In this document: positions 27,097 through 35,026 of the stretch, in pieces | Numbering within the stretch: position 1 is the first letter of the stretch | Layout of the letters: every line of letters begins with the position of its first letter | Assembly: GCA_947176415.1 (NCBI GenBank) | Contig: CAMWQJ010000011.1 | Location: 1-40,775 of the forward strand | Direction: 5' to 3' | Source: an uncultured Ruminococcus sp. | Lineage (GTDB): Bacteria; Bacillota; Clostridia; Oscillospirales; Ruminococcaceae | Length of the DNA: 40,775 bases | Translations under genes and position numbers: made by a program | Notes under the pieces: model-generated | Databases searched by the model: none | Told to the model about the DNA's origin: nothing | What the model saw: the letters and a program-made list of their open reading frames with translations, nothing else

Positions 27097-27477
27097 ATGG
27101 ACGACAAGTATTTATTAGTAGAAAAATACAAGTTGAAACACGAAAACAACGCATGGTATTCAGAAAGGGAAAATTCCCACAAACATCTGATTTTTAAAGA
27201 TTCATTCTTTGAAAGAACTGACATTATAGGACTTCTTTTCCGTATCAATAAGTTATGTATGGCAAAGGTGAAATATTTTCGTGGGAATATTGAAAAATAT
27301 CAGCCTTTGAAATATGATTATAAAAACGGTTTTGTAGAAGTACCGTTGTGGGACGCTGATTTCTTTAAACATCGTGCATCAGGATATATTCTGGATTTTC
27401 GTTATTTGCAGACAATTACTGTCTATGAAGATTTCGTGGCACTCTGTACTGAACTTGAAAGTTTTGAGAACGAATAA
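27097..27477 (+). CDS. Hypothetical protein
   Basis: A 126-residue soluble protein, rich in aromatic and charged residues (KHENNAWYSERENSH, WDADFFKHRASG), with no signal peptide, membrane helix or cysteine cluster. I do not recognise a family. AGGAG precedes ATG 27097, and the gap to the membrane-protein gene is 13 bases, so it belongs to the HTH operon. Its association with an HTH/DUF2178 pair is the only clue to its role. No clear terminator was seen after it. Confidence 0.6.
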   Translation: MDDKYLLVEKYKLKHENNAWYSERENSHKHLIFKDSFFERTDIIGLLFRINKLCMAKVKYFRGNIEKYQPLKYDYKNGFVEVPLWDADFFKHRASGYILDFRYLQTITVYEDFVALCTELESFENE

Positions 27478-27535
27478 TATAAACGGCTCTGAAAAAAATC
27501 GTATTTTTTTGTTATTATTTTTAATATTATCTTAA

Positions 27536-27573
27536 TTGACAGTTACAGGAAATTTGTGTAAAATATACACAAA
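27536..27573 (+). promoter_or_regulatory. Promoter with perfect operator dyad over the -10
   Basis: TTGACA (27536-27541), 17 bases, TAAAAT (27559-27564). A perfect inverted repeat, TTTGTGTA, 5-base spacer, TACACAAA (27553-27573), overlaps the -10 box and start point. This is a classic repressor-site position. The regulator is unknown; the dyad is one base longer than the usual Rex site. Confidence 0.75.
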
Positions 27574-27586
27574 GGACGGTGATTGT

Positions 27587-28480
27587 ATGAGGAAAACAAG
27601 ATTTTTTATTATGCTTTTTGTACTTGTCGGAATTATGTTTGTATTGAGTGGGTGTGGGTGTGGTATATATTACCCTGACCATTTTGACTTTAAGTTTCAG
27701 GGTGAGTACATGGCGGATAAATACATAGATTTGCTTATCCCGATTGACGAAACCGATGAATTTTACACCCCTTACAACTGTAATATTGAGGGTAATATAG
27801 AAATCCCCGAAGACAGCGAGATAGTAAACTACAACAAAGACGGTTACCGGAGTATGCTTATACATATGAAAGAATCAAGATTAGAAATTTCAACAGATTT
27901 TGGAATACGTCAATGGGTATGTGTACCGTATTGTGACGATGGTCGTGATGAAAAGTTTGCGGAGTTCTGCAATAAGTATAAAAAATGTTATGCTGTAGTA
28001 TTCGATATTAAAGGAAATATATTACAGATTTCAAAGAAGATACCAATTGTATCGCTCGGAAACTTCTATCTACAGGATATTTCATATAATGTTGAAAAGA
28101 ATAAAATAAAACCGGATTATATAGCATCAGAGGACGTAAGTTATTTTGTTATAATGATATGGTTGTTATCTGTAGCAGGTACAATAGGCTGTATAATAAC
28201 GCTTATTATAGGTGAACTCAATCAGAATAGACCTATTATAAGTTATAAGGGATATGGATATATTATAGCATCTGCAATATTTAATATACCGGTTGTTGTA
28301 TTGATTTTGGCGTTCTTGTATATGGCTTTCGGAACATCATCTACAATAGTTGATTTTTTTATAAACCTGCTCGATATATTCATAGGTTATTTAAGTTTCA
28401 TATTTATGCCGATAAATATAGGCGTACTGATACATTTCATACAGATTGAAAAAGAAAATGCGTCTGAAAAAAAATCTTGA
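27587..28480 (+). CDS. Predicted lipoprotein with C-terminal membrane segments
   Basis: A 297-residue envelope protein of unknown function. The N terminus ends in lipobox LSGC (Cys23), followed by an extracellular region of about 160 residues with several Tyr, Asp and Cys. Three hydrophobic segments follow at roughly 187-210, 222-250 and 258-287, and a short charged tail. A lipidated N terminus plus several transmembrane helices is an unusual combination; alternatively the first segment is an ordinary helix. Start ATG 27587 has AAAGGA at 27571-27576. It is a single-gene unit with its own promoter and operator. Confidence 0.7.
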   Translation: MRKTRFFIMLFVLVGIMFVLSGCGCGIYYPDHFDFKFQGEYMADKYIDLLIPIDETDEFYTPYNCNIEGNIEIPEDSEIVNYNKDGYRSMLIHMKESRLEISTDFGIRQWVCVPYCDDGRDEKFAEFCNKYKKCYAVVFDIKGNILQISKKIPIVSLGNFYLQDISYNVEKNKIKPDYIASEDVSYFVIMIWLLSVAGTIGCIITLIIGELNQNRPIISYKGYGYIIASAIFNIPVVVLILAFLYMAFGTSSTIVDFFINLLDIFIGYLSFIFMPINIGVLIHFIQIEKENASEKKS

Positions 28481-28505
28481 CATTTCCGAAAAAATGTGAT
28501 ATATT
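28477..28505 (+). promoter_or_regulatory. Near-consensus promoter overlapping the previous stop codon
   Basis: TTGACA at 28477-28482 shares its TGA with the stop codon of the lipoprotein gene; after a 17-base spacer comes TATATT at 28500-28505. Transcription from about 28512 would run at once into the terminator at 28521. Confidence 0.65.
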
Positions 28506-28519
28506 ATTTAAAGACAGAC

Positions 28520-28551
28520 AAGGAGGTTGCTATATGTAACCTCTTTTTTTA
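28520..28551 (+). terminator. Terminator containing a ribosome site and a start-stop mini-ORF
   Basis: GAGGTT at 28523-28528 pairs with AACCTC at 28538-28543, followed by TTTTTTT. The left arm is part of a perfect AAGGAGG (28520-28526), and ATG-TAA (28534-28539) lies at ideal spacing in the loop and right arm. It may simply end the lipoprotein gene, or it may be a leader element. Confidence 0.75.
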
Positions 28552-28570
28552 TTTTTAGTTTGTTTAAATC

Positions 28571-28599
28571 TTGACAAAGTATATATTTTGTTGTACAAT
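28571..28599 (+). promoter_or_regulatory. Promoter of the aconitase gene
   Basis: TTGACA at 28571-28576, 17 bases, TACAAT at 28594-28599. The leader is short, with AAAGGA at 28615-28620 before the ATG at 28631. Confidence 0.85.
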
Positions 28600-28630
28600 T
28601 AAATCAGTATCATGAAAGGAATGATTAAAA

Positions 28631-30568
28631 ATGGGTTTAACTCTTACAGAAAAAATACTTAAAGCACATCTCGTTGACGGTGAGTATGTCAAGGGTCAGG
28701 AAATCGGAATAAAAATCGACCAGACTCTTACACAGGACGCAACAGGAACTATGGCTTATCTCGAATTTGAGGCTATAGGCGTACCACGTGTTAAAACTGA
28801 ACGTTCAGTTGCATACATCGACCACAATACACTCCAGAACGGTTTTGAAAATGCAGACGACCACAGATTTATAGGAAGTGTTGCAAAAAAACACGGAATA
28901 TATTTCTCACGCCCCGGAAACGGAATCTGTCATCAGGTACATCTTGAGAGATTCGGCATACCCGGAAAGACTCTCATCGGCTCGGACAGCCATACACCCA
29001 CGGGTGGCGGTATCGGTATGATTGCTATCGGAGCAGGCGGACTTGACGTTGCAGTTGCAATGGGCGGAGGTGCTTACTACATCACCTGTCCGAAAGTTGT
29101 TAAAGTAGAGCTTACGGGAAAACTTCAGCCGTGGGTTTCTGCAAAGGACGTTATTCTTGAAGTCCTCCGCCGTCTCTCTGTAAAGGGCGGTGTCGGAAAA
29201 GTTATTGAATACTGTGGCGAGGGCGTTAAAACCCTTTCAGTTCCAGAACGTGCCACTATTACAAATATGGGTGCTGAACTTGGTGCGACTACTTCAATTT
29301 TCCCATCCGACGAAACAACAAAACAGTTTCTTAAAGCACAGTGCCGTGAAGAAGTTTGGACTCCGCTTTCTGCTGACGATGATGCAGTTTATGACGAGGA
29401 ACTTACAATTAACCTCAGTGAACTCGTTCCGCTTGCTGCCTGTCCGCACTCTCCTGACAACGTAAAGAGCGTTGAGGAAATCGGCAGACTTAAAGTAGAC
29501 CAGGTTTGTATCGGCTCATGCACAAACTCTTCGCTGCTTGATATGATGAAAGTGGCACACATCTTAAAGGGCAAGACCGTTAATCCTGATGTTTCACTTT
29601 CAATTGCCCCTGGCTCTAAACAGGTTCTCAATATGCTTGCACAGAACGGTGCATTATCAGACCTTATTGAAGCAGGTGCAAGAATACTCGAAAGTGCGTG
29701 CGGTCCTTGCATTGGAATGGGACAGTCTCCTAATTCAAAGGGTATTTCTCTCCGTACTTTCAACAGAAATTTTGAAGGACGTTCGGGAACAAAGGACGGA
29801 CAGATTTATCTTGTATCGCCTGAAATGGCTGCTGTATCGGCTCTCACGGGCTATCTCACAGACCCGAGAGAATTAGGCGATATGCCTGAGTTCAAACTCC
29901 CCGAAATCTTCACAATCAACGATAATATGGTTGTTCCGCCTGCTCCCGTTGAGGAAATGGACAGCGTTGAAATTCTCAGAGGACCAAACATAAAGCCTTA
30001 TCCCGAAACTTCACCGCTCCTTGAAACAATTGATGCTCCTGTTTCACTCAAAGTCGGCGACAATATCACTACAGACCACATTATGCCGGCAGGTGCAAAG
30101 ATTCTTCCGCTCCGTTCAAATATTCCAAAAATCTCACAGCACTGTTTTGCCGTATGTGACGAAACTTTCCCCGAAAGAGCAAAGGCACTCGGAAAGAGTA
30201 TTATTGTCGGCGGTTCAAACTACGGACAGGGTTCTTCACGTGAACACGCTGCACTTGCTCCGCTGTACCTCGGCGTAAAGGCTGTACTCGTAAAGTCGTT
30301 CGCACGTATTCACAGGGCAAATCTTATTAATGCTGGTATTCTTCCGCTTACTTTCGTTAATGAATCAGACTACGACAGCATTAATCAAGGTGACGAACTT
30401 GTACTTGTTGATGTCCGCAAGGCTGTTGAAGACGGCAAGTCTGAACTTACTGTTATCAACAAGACAAACGGAAAGGAAATTCCCGTACTCTGCGAACTTT
30501 CGGGACGTACTAAGGATATTATGCTTGCTGGCGGTCTCCTTGATTATACAAGGGAATCCATGAAGTAA
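28631..30568 (+). CDS. acn: Aconitate hydratase
   Basis: A 645-residue [4Fe-4S] enzyme isomerising citrate and isocitrate. It is the shorter clostridial/mitochondrial-like form, a fusion equivalent to LeuC plus LeuD. Visible are SDSHTPTGGGIGMIAIGAGG, the cluster cysteines in CIGSCTNSS and SACGPCIGMG, and the C-terminal swivel domain with GDNITTDHIMPAGAK and GGSNYGQGSSREHAALAP. Homoaconitase-like specificity cannot be excluded from motifs alone. IDH 2.4 kb downstream supplies the next step to 2-oxoglutarate. It has its own promoter; a duplicated remnant lies right after its stop. Confidence 0.93.
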   Translation: MGLTLTEKILKAHLVDGEYVKGQEIGIKIDQTLTQDATGTMAYLEFEAIGVPRVKTERSVAYIDHNTLQNGFENADDHRFIGSVAKKHGIYFSRPGNGICHQVHLERFGIPGKTLIGSDSHTPTGGGIGMIAIGAGGLDVAVAMGGGAYYITCPKVVKVELTGKLQPWVSAKDVILEVLRRLSVKGGVGKVIEYCGEGVKTLSVPERATITNMGAELGATTSIFPSDETTKQFLKAQCREEVWTPLSADDDAVYDEELTINLSELVPLAACPHSPDNVKSVEEIGRLKVDQVCIGSCTNSSLLDMMKVAHILKGKTVNPDVSLSIAPGSKQVLNMLAQNGALSDLIEAGARILESACGPCIGMGQSPNSKGISLRTFNRNFEGRSGTKDGQIYLVSPEMAAVSALTGYLTDPRELGDMPEFKLPEIFTINDNMVVPPAPVEEMDSVEILRGPNIKPYPETSPLLETIDAPVSLKVGDNITTDHIMPAGAKILPLRSNIPKISQHCFAVCDETFPERAKALGKSIIVGGSNYGQGSSREHAALAPLYLGVKAVLVKSFARIHRANLINAGILPLTFVNESDYDSINQGDELVLVDVRKAVEDGKSELTVINKTNGKEIPVLCELSGRTKDIMLAGGLLDYTRESMK

Positions 30569-30579
30569 TTGTAAATATG

Positions 30580-30803
30580 CTACCGCCGCTTTAATAATGA
30601 TAATGACGGTTGCAGTCCTGTTATTGCTATAGGTGTATTTTCAGGACTAAAAATAGCTGAAGTTTTGGATTGCGGATTTGTAACCACTTTTATATTAGTA
30701 ATTGCAGGAGCTTTAATTTCTACAGTGTTAGGAAGCTATTTGAAAAAATGAATAATATAAAAATAAAACGTGAAAACGACCGTATCTTTAAAATATGAAA
30801 GGG
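30580..30803 (+). pseudogene. Decayed duplicate of the small membrane gene plus the PARG gene start
   Basis: The reading frame ending at 30749-30751 (SPVIAIGVFSGLKIAEVLDC and onward) is a diverged copy of the intact gene at 30811-30990, but its ATG and first codons are missing. It overlaps ATGA exactly as the intact copy does, then repeats about 14 codons of the PARG gene start (30748-30798, MNNIKIKREND) before an early stop. The unit is therefore a partial tandem duplication of about 240 bases. It lies directly after the aconitase stop with no promoter seen. Confidence 0.8.
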
Positions 30804-30810
30804 TGATAAT

Positions 30811-30990
30811 ATGCCAAAACCATGTATGAATCGCAATAATAATAAAGGCTGGAGTCCTGTTATTGTTATAGGTACACTTTCAGTAATAAAAATATCTGAA
30901 GTTTTGGATTGCGGATTTATCACCACTTTTATATTAATAATTGCAGGAGCTTTACTTTTTACAGTATTATGGAGATATTTAAAAAAATGA
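30811..30990 (+). CDS. Small membrane protein coupled to PARG
   Basis: A 59-residue protein beginning MPKPCMNRNNNKGWSPVIVI. A moderately hydrophobic segment (about 15-29) and a strong transmembrane helix (about 36-54) are followed by RYLKK, so it is probably a one- or two-helix membrane peptide. AAAGGGTGA precedes ATG 30811. Its TGA overlaps the ATG of the PARG gene (ATGA at 30987-30990), and the same overlap is kept in the decayed upstream copy, which suggests a maintained gene pair. No family recognised. Confidence 0.75.
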   Translation: MPKPCMNRNNNKGWSPVIVIGTLSVIKISEVLDCGFITTFILIIAGALLFTVLWRYLKK

Positions 30991-31682
30991 ATAATATGAA
31001 AATAAAACGTGAAAATGACTGTATTTTCAGGGAAAACAGATTTGACATGATTTCGGAGACTTTTAATGATATTGCTGAAATTCCCGAAATAAAACGTGAA
31101 AAATATTTCTCCGTAAGCGGACATACCGAAAGGAAAACAACGATACAGGCAATTACAGACCATGCGGAGCAGGGGAAAATTATTGCACTTAATTTTGCCA
31201 ATGCTATGTATGCCGGCGGTGGTTATGTACTCGGCGGAAACGCTCAGGAAGAAAGCCTTTGTCGTGCCTCAATGCTTTACTACACTATCAGAACGCAGAA
31301 AGAGTATTACAGGCGTAACAGGCTTCACATTCTGCCTACCTACACTGATACTATGATTTATTCGGAAAACGTTCCTGTTATCCGAAATGAAAACGGCAAA
31401 CTTCTTGAAAAATCTGTTTTGTGCAACTTTATAACCGCTCCTGCGGTAAACAGGACTTTCGCTAAATTCATGTTTTCAGACAGGAAAATAAATAATATAA
31501 TGTACTCAAGAATAAAAAAAATTATTATGCTTGCGTTGCTGAAAAAACCTGATATAATAATTTTAGGTGCTTTCGGGTGCGGTATGTTCGGAAACAGGCG
31601 TGAAACGGTTTTCACGATGTTTGAGGAAATTATTAATAAATATGTTCCTGACGGCGTTGAAATTATTTTTGCAGTACCATAA
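30987..31682 (+). CDS. Bacterial-type poly(ADP-ribose) glycohydrolase (TIGR02452-like)
   Basis: A 231-residue macrodomain-fold protein of the bacterial PARG class. The PARG signature GGG-x(6-8)-QEE is present as GGG (77-79), seven residues, QEE (87-89), preceded by LNFANAMYAGG. The second glutamate is the catalytic one in the family. LGAFGCGMFGN near residues 194-204 is the phosphate-binding loop. These enzymes cleave ribose-ribose bonds or remove ADP-ribose from proteins. Start ATG 30987 overlaps the stop of the small membrane gene; a second ATG at 30996 is possible. This is the second ADP-ribose hydrolase in the window. Confidence 0.88.
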   Translation: MNNMKIKRENDCIFRENRFDMISETFNDIAEIPEIKREKYFSVSGHTERKTTIQAITDHAEQGKIIALNFANAMYAGGGYVLGGNAQEESLCRASMLYYTIRTQKEYYRRNRLHILPTYTDTMIYSENVPVIRNENGKLLEKSVLCNFITAPAVNRTFAKFMFSDRKINNIMYSRIKKIIMLALLKKPDIIILGAFGCGMFGNRRETVFTMFEEIINKYVPDGVEIIFAVP

Positions 31683-31694
31683 AAGGAGGTAGTT

Positions 31695-32153
31695 ATGAAA
31701 CTCGCAGAGGCTCTCGCACTCCGTGCGGAAATGAAAAATAAAATAAATAACATTCACAGCAGACTTTTACAAAACGCTAAAGTTCAGGAGGGCGAAAAAC
31801 CAGCCGAAAATCCTTACACTCTCATTGAGGAACTGAACAGTGTTTCCGACGAAATGGCGAGGCTTATCAGAAATATCAATTACACTAACTGCATGACGGT
31901 TGAAGACGGTGTGTCACTCAGTGATATAATAGCGGAAAAAGAAGTTTTACAGAAAAAAATATCTGTTCTTAGAAATTTCCTATTAAATGCAGGTACGCTT
32001 GTTGACCGTTATTCAAAAAAGGAAATTAAAATATACAGCACTGTTGATGTTGTTGAATTGCAGAAAAAAGTTGATGCTATGTCTAAACATCTGCGTGAAC
32101 TTGACATGAATATTCAGCGAATCAACTGGACTGTCGACCTTATTGAAAAATAA
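31695..32153 (+). CDS. DIP1984 family protein
   Basis: A 152-residue, mostly helical cytoplasmic protein. It has the family pattern: MKLAEALALRAEMKNKI at the start, LLQNAKVQEGEKPAENP, RLIRNINYTNCMT and a C-terminal helix ending LDMNIQRINWTVDLI. Members are sometimes labelled septicolysin-like, but the function is not established. AAAGGAGGT at 31682-31690 gives a strong start 12 bases after the PARG stop, so it is co-transcribed with the PARG gene. Long heptad-like helices suggest self-association. Confidence 0.8.
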   Translation: MKLAEALALRAEMKNKINNIHSRLLQNAKVQEGEKPAENPYTLIEELNSVSDEMARLIRNINYTNCMTVEDGVSLSDIIAEKEVLQKKISVLRNFLLNAGTLVDRYSKKEIKIYSTVDVVELQKKVDAMSKHLRELDMNIQRINWTVDLIEK

Positions 32154-32190
32154 TTCTTATTCGGTATATTTTTTACAGGGCGGATATATC

Positions 32191-32251
32191 TTCGTAACTG
32201 TAAAGTACGAAAAGTCGAATTCGACTCCGGTCGGGTACCGGAAAACTTTTT
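32191..32251 (+). other. Cluster of RNA hairpins after the DIP1984 gene, possible terminator
   Basis: Three adjacent inverted repeats: TTCGTA/TACGAA (32191-32211), AGTCGAATTCGACT (32213-32226) and TCCGG/CCGGA around a 7-base loop (32226-32242). AAAAGT (32210-32215) can also pair with ACTTTT (32245-32250), ahead of a T run. It probably ends the upstream unit, but the extra structure is more than a simple terminator needs. Confidence 0.5.
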
Positions 32252-32365
32252 AATGTTATATCCACTACAATTTACAAGAGTATTGTTATAGAGGTATTTT
32301 TGTAAATATCTGATTATTGTTATTACCATGTATCGACTGTAAAGAAAGGGCGGGGCAGGGGACTT

Positions 32366-32917
32366 ATGAATAAGAATGAACTGAAAGACGATATTAAAAA
32401 CGCACTGGAAGACCTGAAAGACGATTATACAATCTATGCACAGAGGTGCGAGGACTTGCAGGAAATAGAAAACAATAAACTGGACATTCCTAAAAGTCTT
32501 ATGATGACTCAGATGTACAATTTTCCCGAGCGTTTACATTATGAAACAAGAAAAGCTCGTGAAAGAGCTTCTCTGGAAAAACACTTCCCGAAAAGTGTTA
32601 TTGACGAACTGGATATTCCGAAAGATTCCAAACCGAAAAATTATTTATCGGGATTTGCTTTATTTAAAGTGCTTTTTCCGCATATTGCAGGATTTATTGT
32701 CGGCTGTGCATTTGCAAGAATGTTTAACTTTGCATCTGTCGGTTACGTGATTATGGGCATTATATTTGCGTTTATCGTGGGCGTTCACAAAAGCACCTAC
32801 GACGATAAAATAGCCCTTAAATATGCGGTTATAAAAAATATTGTTCTTATGCTTGTTGAAATTGCTTTGATTCTGTTATGTGCCGGAATTTACGGCATAA
32901 TATATATGATAGGATAA
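32366..32917 (+). CDS. Hypothetical membrane protein
   Basis: A 183-residue protein. The first ~90 residues are charged and helical (ELKDDIKNALEDLKDDYTIY), then three hydrophobic segments follow at about 97-117, 121-138 and 153-180. The layout suggests a cytoplasmic N-terminal domain on a small membrane anchor. GGCGGGGCAGGGG upstream is a poor ribosome site, although AAAGGG is nearby at 32342. icd starts 24 bases downstream. No family recognised and no function assigned. Confidence 0.65.
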   Translation: MNKNELKDDIKNALEDLKDDYTIYAQRCEDLQEIENNKLDIPKSLMMTQMYNFPERLHYETRKARERASLEKHFPKSVIDELDIPKDSKPKNYLSGFALFKVLFPHIAGFIVGCAFARMFNFASVGYVIMGIIFAFIVGVHKSTYDDKIALKYAVIKNIVLMLVEIALILLCAGIYGIIYMIG

Positions 32918-32941
32918 AAAATTTACAGGAGGTAAAAACCA

Positions 32942-34153
32942 ATGGCTAAAATTATTATGAAAACTCCCCTCGTCGAAATGGACGGCGACGAGATGACAAG
33001 AATCCTCTGGAAGTGGATTAAGGAAACTCTCCTTGAGCCTTATGTTGAACTCAACACCGAATATTATGACCTCGGTCTTGAACACCGTGAAGCTACTAAA
33101 GACAAGGTTACTACGGACTCGGCAGAGGCTACAAAAAAATATGGCGTTGCTGTAAAATGTGCAACTATCACTCCGAACGCCGCAAGAATGCCCGAATACA
33201 ATCTCACTCAGATGTGGAAGTCTCCTAACGGCACAATCCGTGCTTATCTTGACGGAACTGTTTTCCGCACTCCCATTATCGTAAAGGGCATTGAGCCGTA
33301 TATTCCGACGTGGACAAAGCCGATTACAATTGCCCGTCACGCTTACGGAGACGTTTATAAAAATACTGAAATGCGTGTTGAAAAGGGCTGTAAAGCTGAA
33401 CTCGTCGTTACGGACGAAAACGGCAACGAAACACGTGAACTTATTCACGATTTTTCAAAGTGCAACGGCATTATTCAGGGACTCCACAACCTCGATGACA
33501 GCATAGCAGGATTCGCAAGGGCTTGCCTGAATTACGGTCTTGATTTGAAGCAGGACGTGTGGTTTGCAACAAAGGACACAATTTCCAAAAAGTACGACCA
33601 CAGATTCAAGGATATTTTTCAGGAAATTTATGATAATGAGTACAAAGAGAAGTACGAATCAGCAGGAATTGAATATTTCTACACTCTCATTGACGACGCT
33701 GTGGCAAGGGTTATCCGTTCAAACGGCGGTTATATCTGGGCTTGCAAGAACTACGACGGCGACGTTATGTCCGATATGGTTTCGACAGCTTACGGCAGTC
33801 TTGCAATGATGACTTCCGTGCTTGTTTCACCAGATGGCATATACGAATACGAGGCAGCACACGGCACGGTGCAGAGACATTATTACAAGTACCTCAAGGG
33901 CGAAGAGACTTCTACGAACTCTGTTGCAACTATTTTTGCGTGGAGCGGTGCGTTGAGAAAGAGGGGCGAACTCGATGGTACGCCTGAACTTTGTGAATTT
34001 GCCGACAAGCTCGAAAAAGCTACAGTTCAGACAATTGAAGACGGCGTTATGACAGGCGACCTCTATCTTATCTCAAAGCTCGAAAACAAGAAAAAAGTTG
34101 ACTCAAAGACTTTCCTTGACGAAATCAGGAAAAGACTTGACAGTCTCATGTAA
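32942..34153 (+). CDS. icd: NADP-dependent isocitrate dehydrogenase, eukaryote-type
   Basis: A 403-residue enzyme oxidising isocitrate to 2-oxoglutarate with NADP+. The sequence follows the IDH1/IDH2-like subfamily rather than the E. coli type: [61 protein letters not shown], and the cofactor region [14 protein letters not shown]. The active-site Arg and Lys/Tyr motifs ([12 protein letters not shown]) are present. AGGAGGT precedes ATG 32942. Together with aconitase it supplies 2-oxoglutarate and NADPH. It ends at a strong terminator. Confidence 0.96.
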   Translation: MAKIIMKTPLVEMDGDEMTRILWKWIKETLLEPYVELNTEYYDLGLEHREATKDKVTTDSAEATKKYGVAVKCATITPNAARMPEYNLTQMWKSPNGTIRAYLDGTVFRTPIIVKGIEPYIPTWTKPITIARHAYGDVYKNTEMRVEKGCKAELVVTDENGNETRELIHDFSKCNGIIQGLHNLDDSIAGFARACLNYGLDLKQDVWFATKDTISKKYDHRFKDIFQEIYDNEYKEKYESAGIEYFYTLIDDAVARVIRSNGGYIWACKNYDGDVMSDMVSTAYGSLAMMTSVLVSPDGIYEYEAAHGTVQRHYYKYLKGEETSTNSVATIFAWSGALRKRGELDGTPELCEFADKLEKATVQTIEDGVMTGDLYLISKLENKKKVDSKTFLDEIRKRLDSLM

Positions 34154-34178
34154 TTTAATATTTTAAGAAATAAAAAAA

Positions 34179-34216
34179 ATGCCCTGTATTTTTTTGGTAC
34201 AGGGCATAAGTTTTTT
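34179..34216 (+). terminator. Terminator after icd
   Basis: ATGCCCTGTA at 34179-34188 pairs perfectly with TACAGGGCAT at 34198-34207, followed by AAG and TTTTTT. A strong intrinsic terminator, usable in both directions because of the preceding A run. Confidence 0.92.
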
Positions 34217-34238
34217 CTGAATGCGGTTAAAAAAATTC

Positions 34239-34267
34239 TTGACATCATTTGATTTGTGTGATATAAT
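34239..34267 (+). promoter_or_regulatory. Promoter of rex
   Basis: TTGACA at 34239-34244, 17 bases, TATAAT at 34262-34267, a perfect consensus. The spacer contains TTGTG, a Rex-like half site, but no clear second half follows, so autoregulation is only possible. Confidence 0.85.
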
Positions 34268-34373
34268 ATATAAAAATATCGGCTTGCTGTTATATTTATA
34301 TGGCAATGCTGTGTATTTGAGTTGAAAAACGGCGAAATTGAAAAAATTTTCAAAAATGGAGTTGCACGATAAA

Positions 34374-35009
34374 ATGTCAAAAAATGCAGTATCAAATTCG
34401 GTTATACGACGGTTGCCACGCTATTACAGATTCCTCGGAGAACTTGAAACAAACGGTTATATCCGCATATCGTCAAGGGAACTATCCGAAAAAATGGGTC
34501 TCACAGCCTCGCAGATAAGGCAGGATTTTAACTGTTTCGGCGGATTCGGTCAGCAGGGATATGGCTATAATGTCAGCGAACTTCGCAGGCAGATTGGAAT
34601 TATTCTCGGCATGGAAAGAAAAACGCCTATAATTCTTATGGGAGCAGGTAACCTCGGAAAAGCCATTGCAACGCATATTGATTTCAACAGCATGGGTTTT
34701 GACCTTATCGGAGCATTTGACGTTAATCCCGAAATAACAGGCAGAAAACTGGGGAAAATTACTGTTGCCGATGCGGACGGACTGGAAAAATTCTGCGAGG
34801 AAAAAAAACCCGTTGCCGTTATTCTTTGCATACCTCAGGAGTCCGCCGAAAAAGAGTCGGAAAGGCTTGTGAAGTGCGGAATAAAAGCGTTTTGGAATTT
34901 TACGCAGTATGACCTTAATATCAACAACGACGATATTGTTGTGGAAAACGTCCACCTCACTGACAGTCTGACAATATTATCATACGCTATAAATACAGTT
35001 CCCGACTAA
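34374..35009 (+). CDS. rex: Redox-sensing transcriptional repressor Rex
   Basis: A 211-residue repressor that senses the NADH/NAD+ ratio and controls fermentative and redox genes in Gram-positive bacteria. The N-terminal winged helix shows VIRRLPRYYRFLGELE and SREL-SEKMGLTASQIRQDF. The Rossmann domain has GAGNLGKAIA (about residues 93-102) and FDVNPEITG. I chose ATG 34374 (MSKNAVSNSVIRRLP), the usual opening, with GGAG at 34358-34361; in-frame starts at 34338 and 34356 lack ribosome sites. Its stop lies in a strong terminator. fumC and the hdr cluster, plausible targets, lie downstream. Confidence 0.95.
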   Translation: MSKNAVSNSVIRRLPRYYRFLGELETNGYIRISSRELSEKMGLTASQIRQDFNCFGGFGQQGYGYNVSELRRQIGIILGMERKTPIILMGAGNLGKAIATHIDFNSMGFDLIGAFDVNPEITGRKLGKITVADADGLEKFCEEKKPVAVILCIPQESAEKESERLVKCGIKAFWNFTQYDLNINNDDIVVENVHLTDSLTILSYAINTVPD

Positions 35010-35026
35010 AAGGGAACTGTATTTTG
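34991..35026 (+). terminator. Terminator overlapping the rex stop
   Basis: AAATACAGTTCCC at 34991-35003 pairs perfectly with GGGAACTGTATTT at 35012-35024, a 13-bp stem with an 8-base loop that includes the rex stop codon. The T run is short (TTTT). Confidence 0.85.

Noticed and set aside
27553-27573. Rex operator at the lipoprotein promoter
   Set aside because: The TTGTG and CACAA halves are separated by nine bases rather than the eight of an 18-bp Rex site, and the inner bases do not match; kept as an operator of unknown regulator.
32191-32250. tRNA-Tyr gene, suggested by the CTGTAAA loop
   Set aside because: The anticodon stem has a mismatch, the T loop lacks TTCGA-type bases, no D arm or acceptor stem pairs correctly and no CCA-proximal end is seen.
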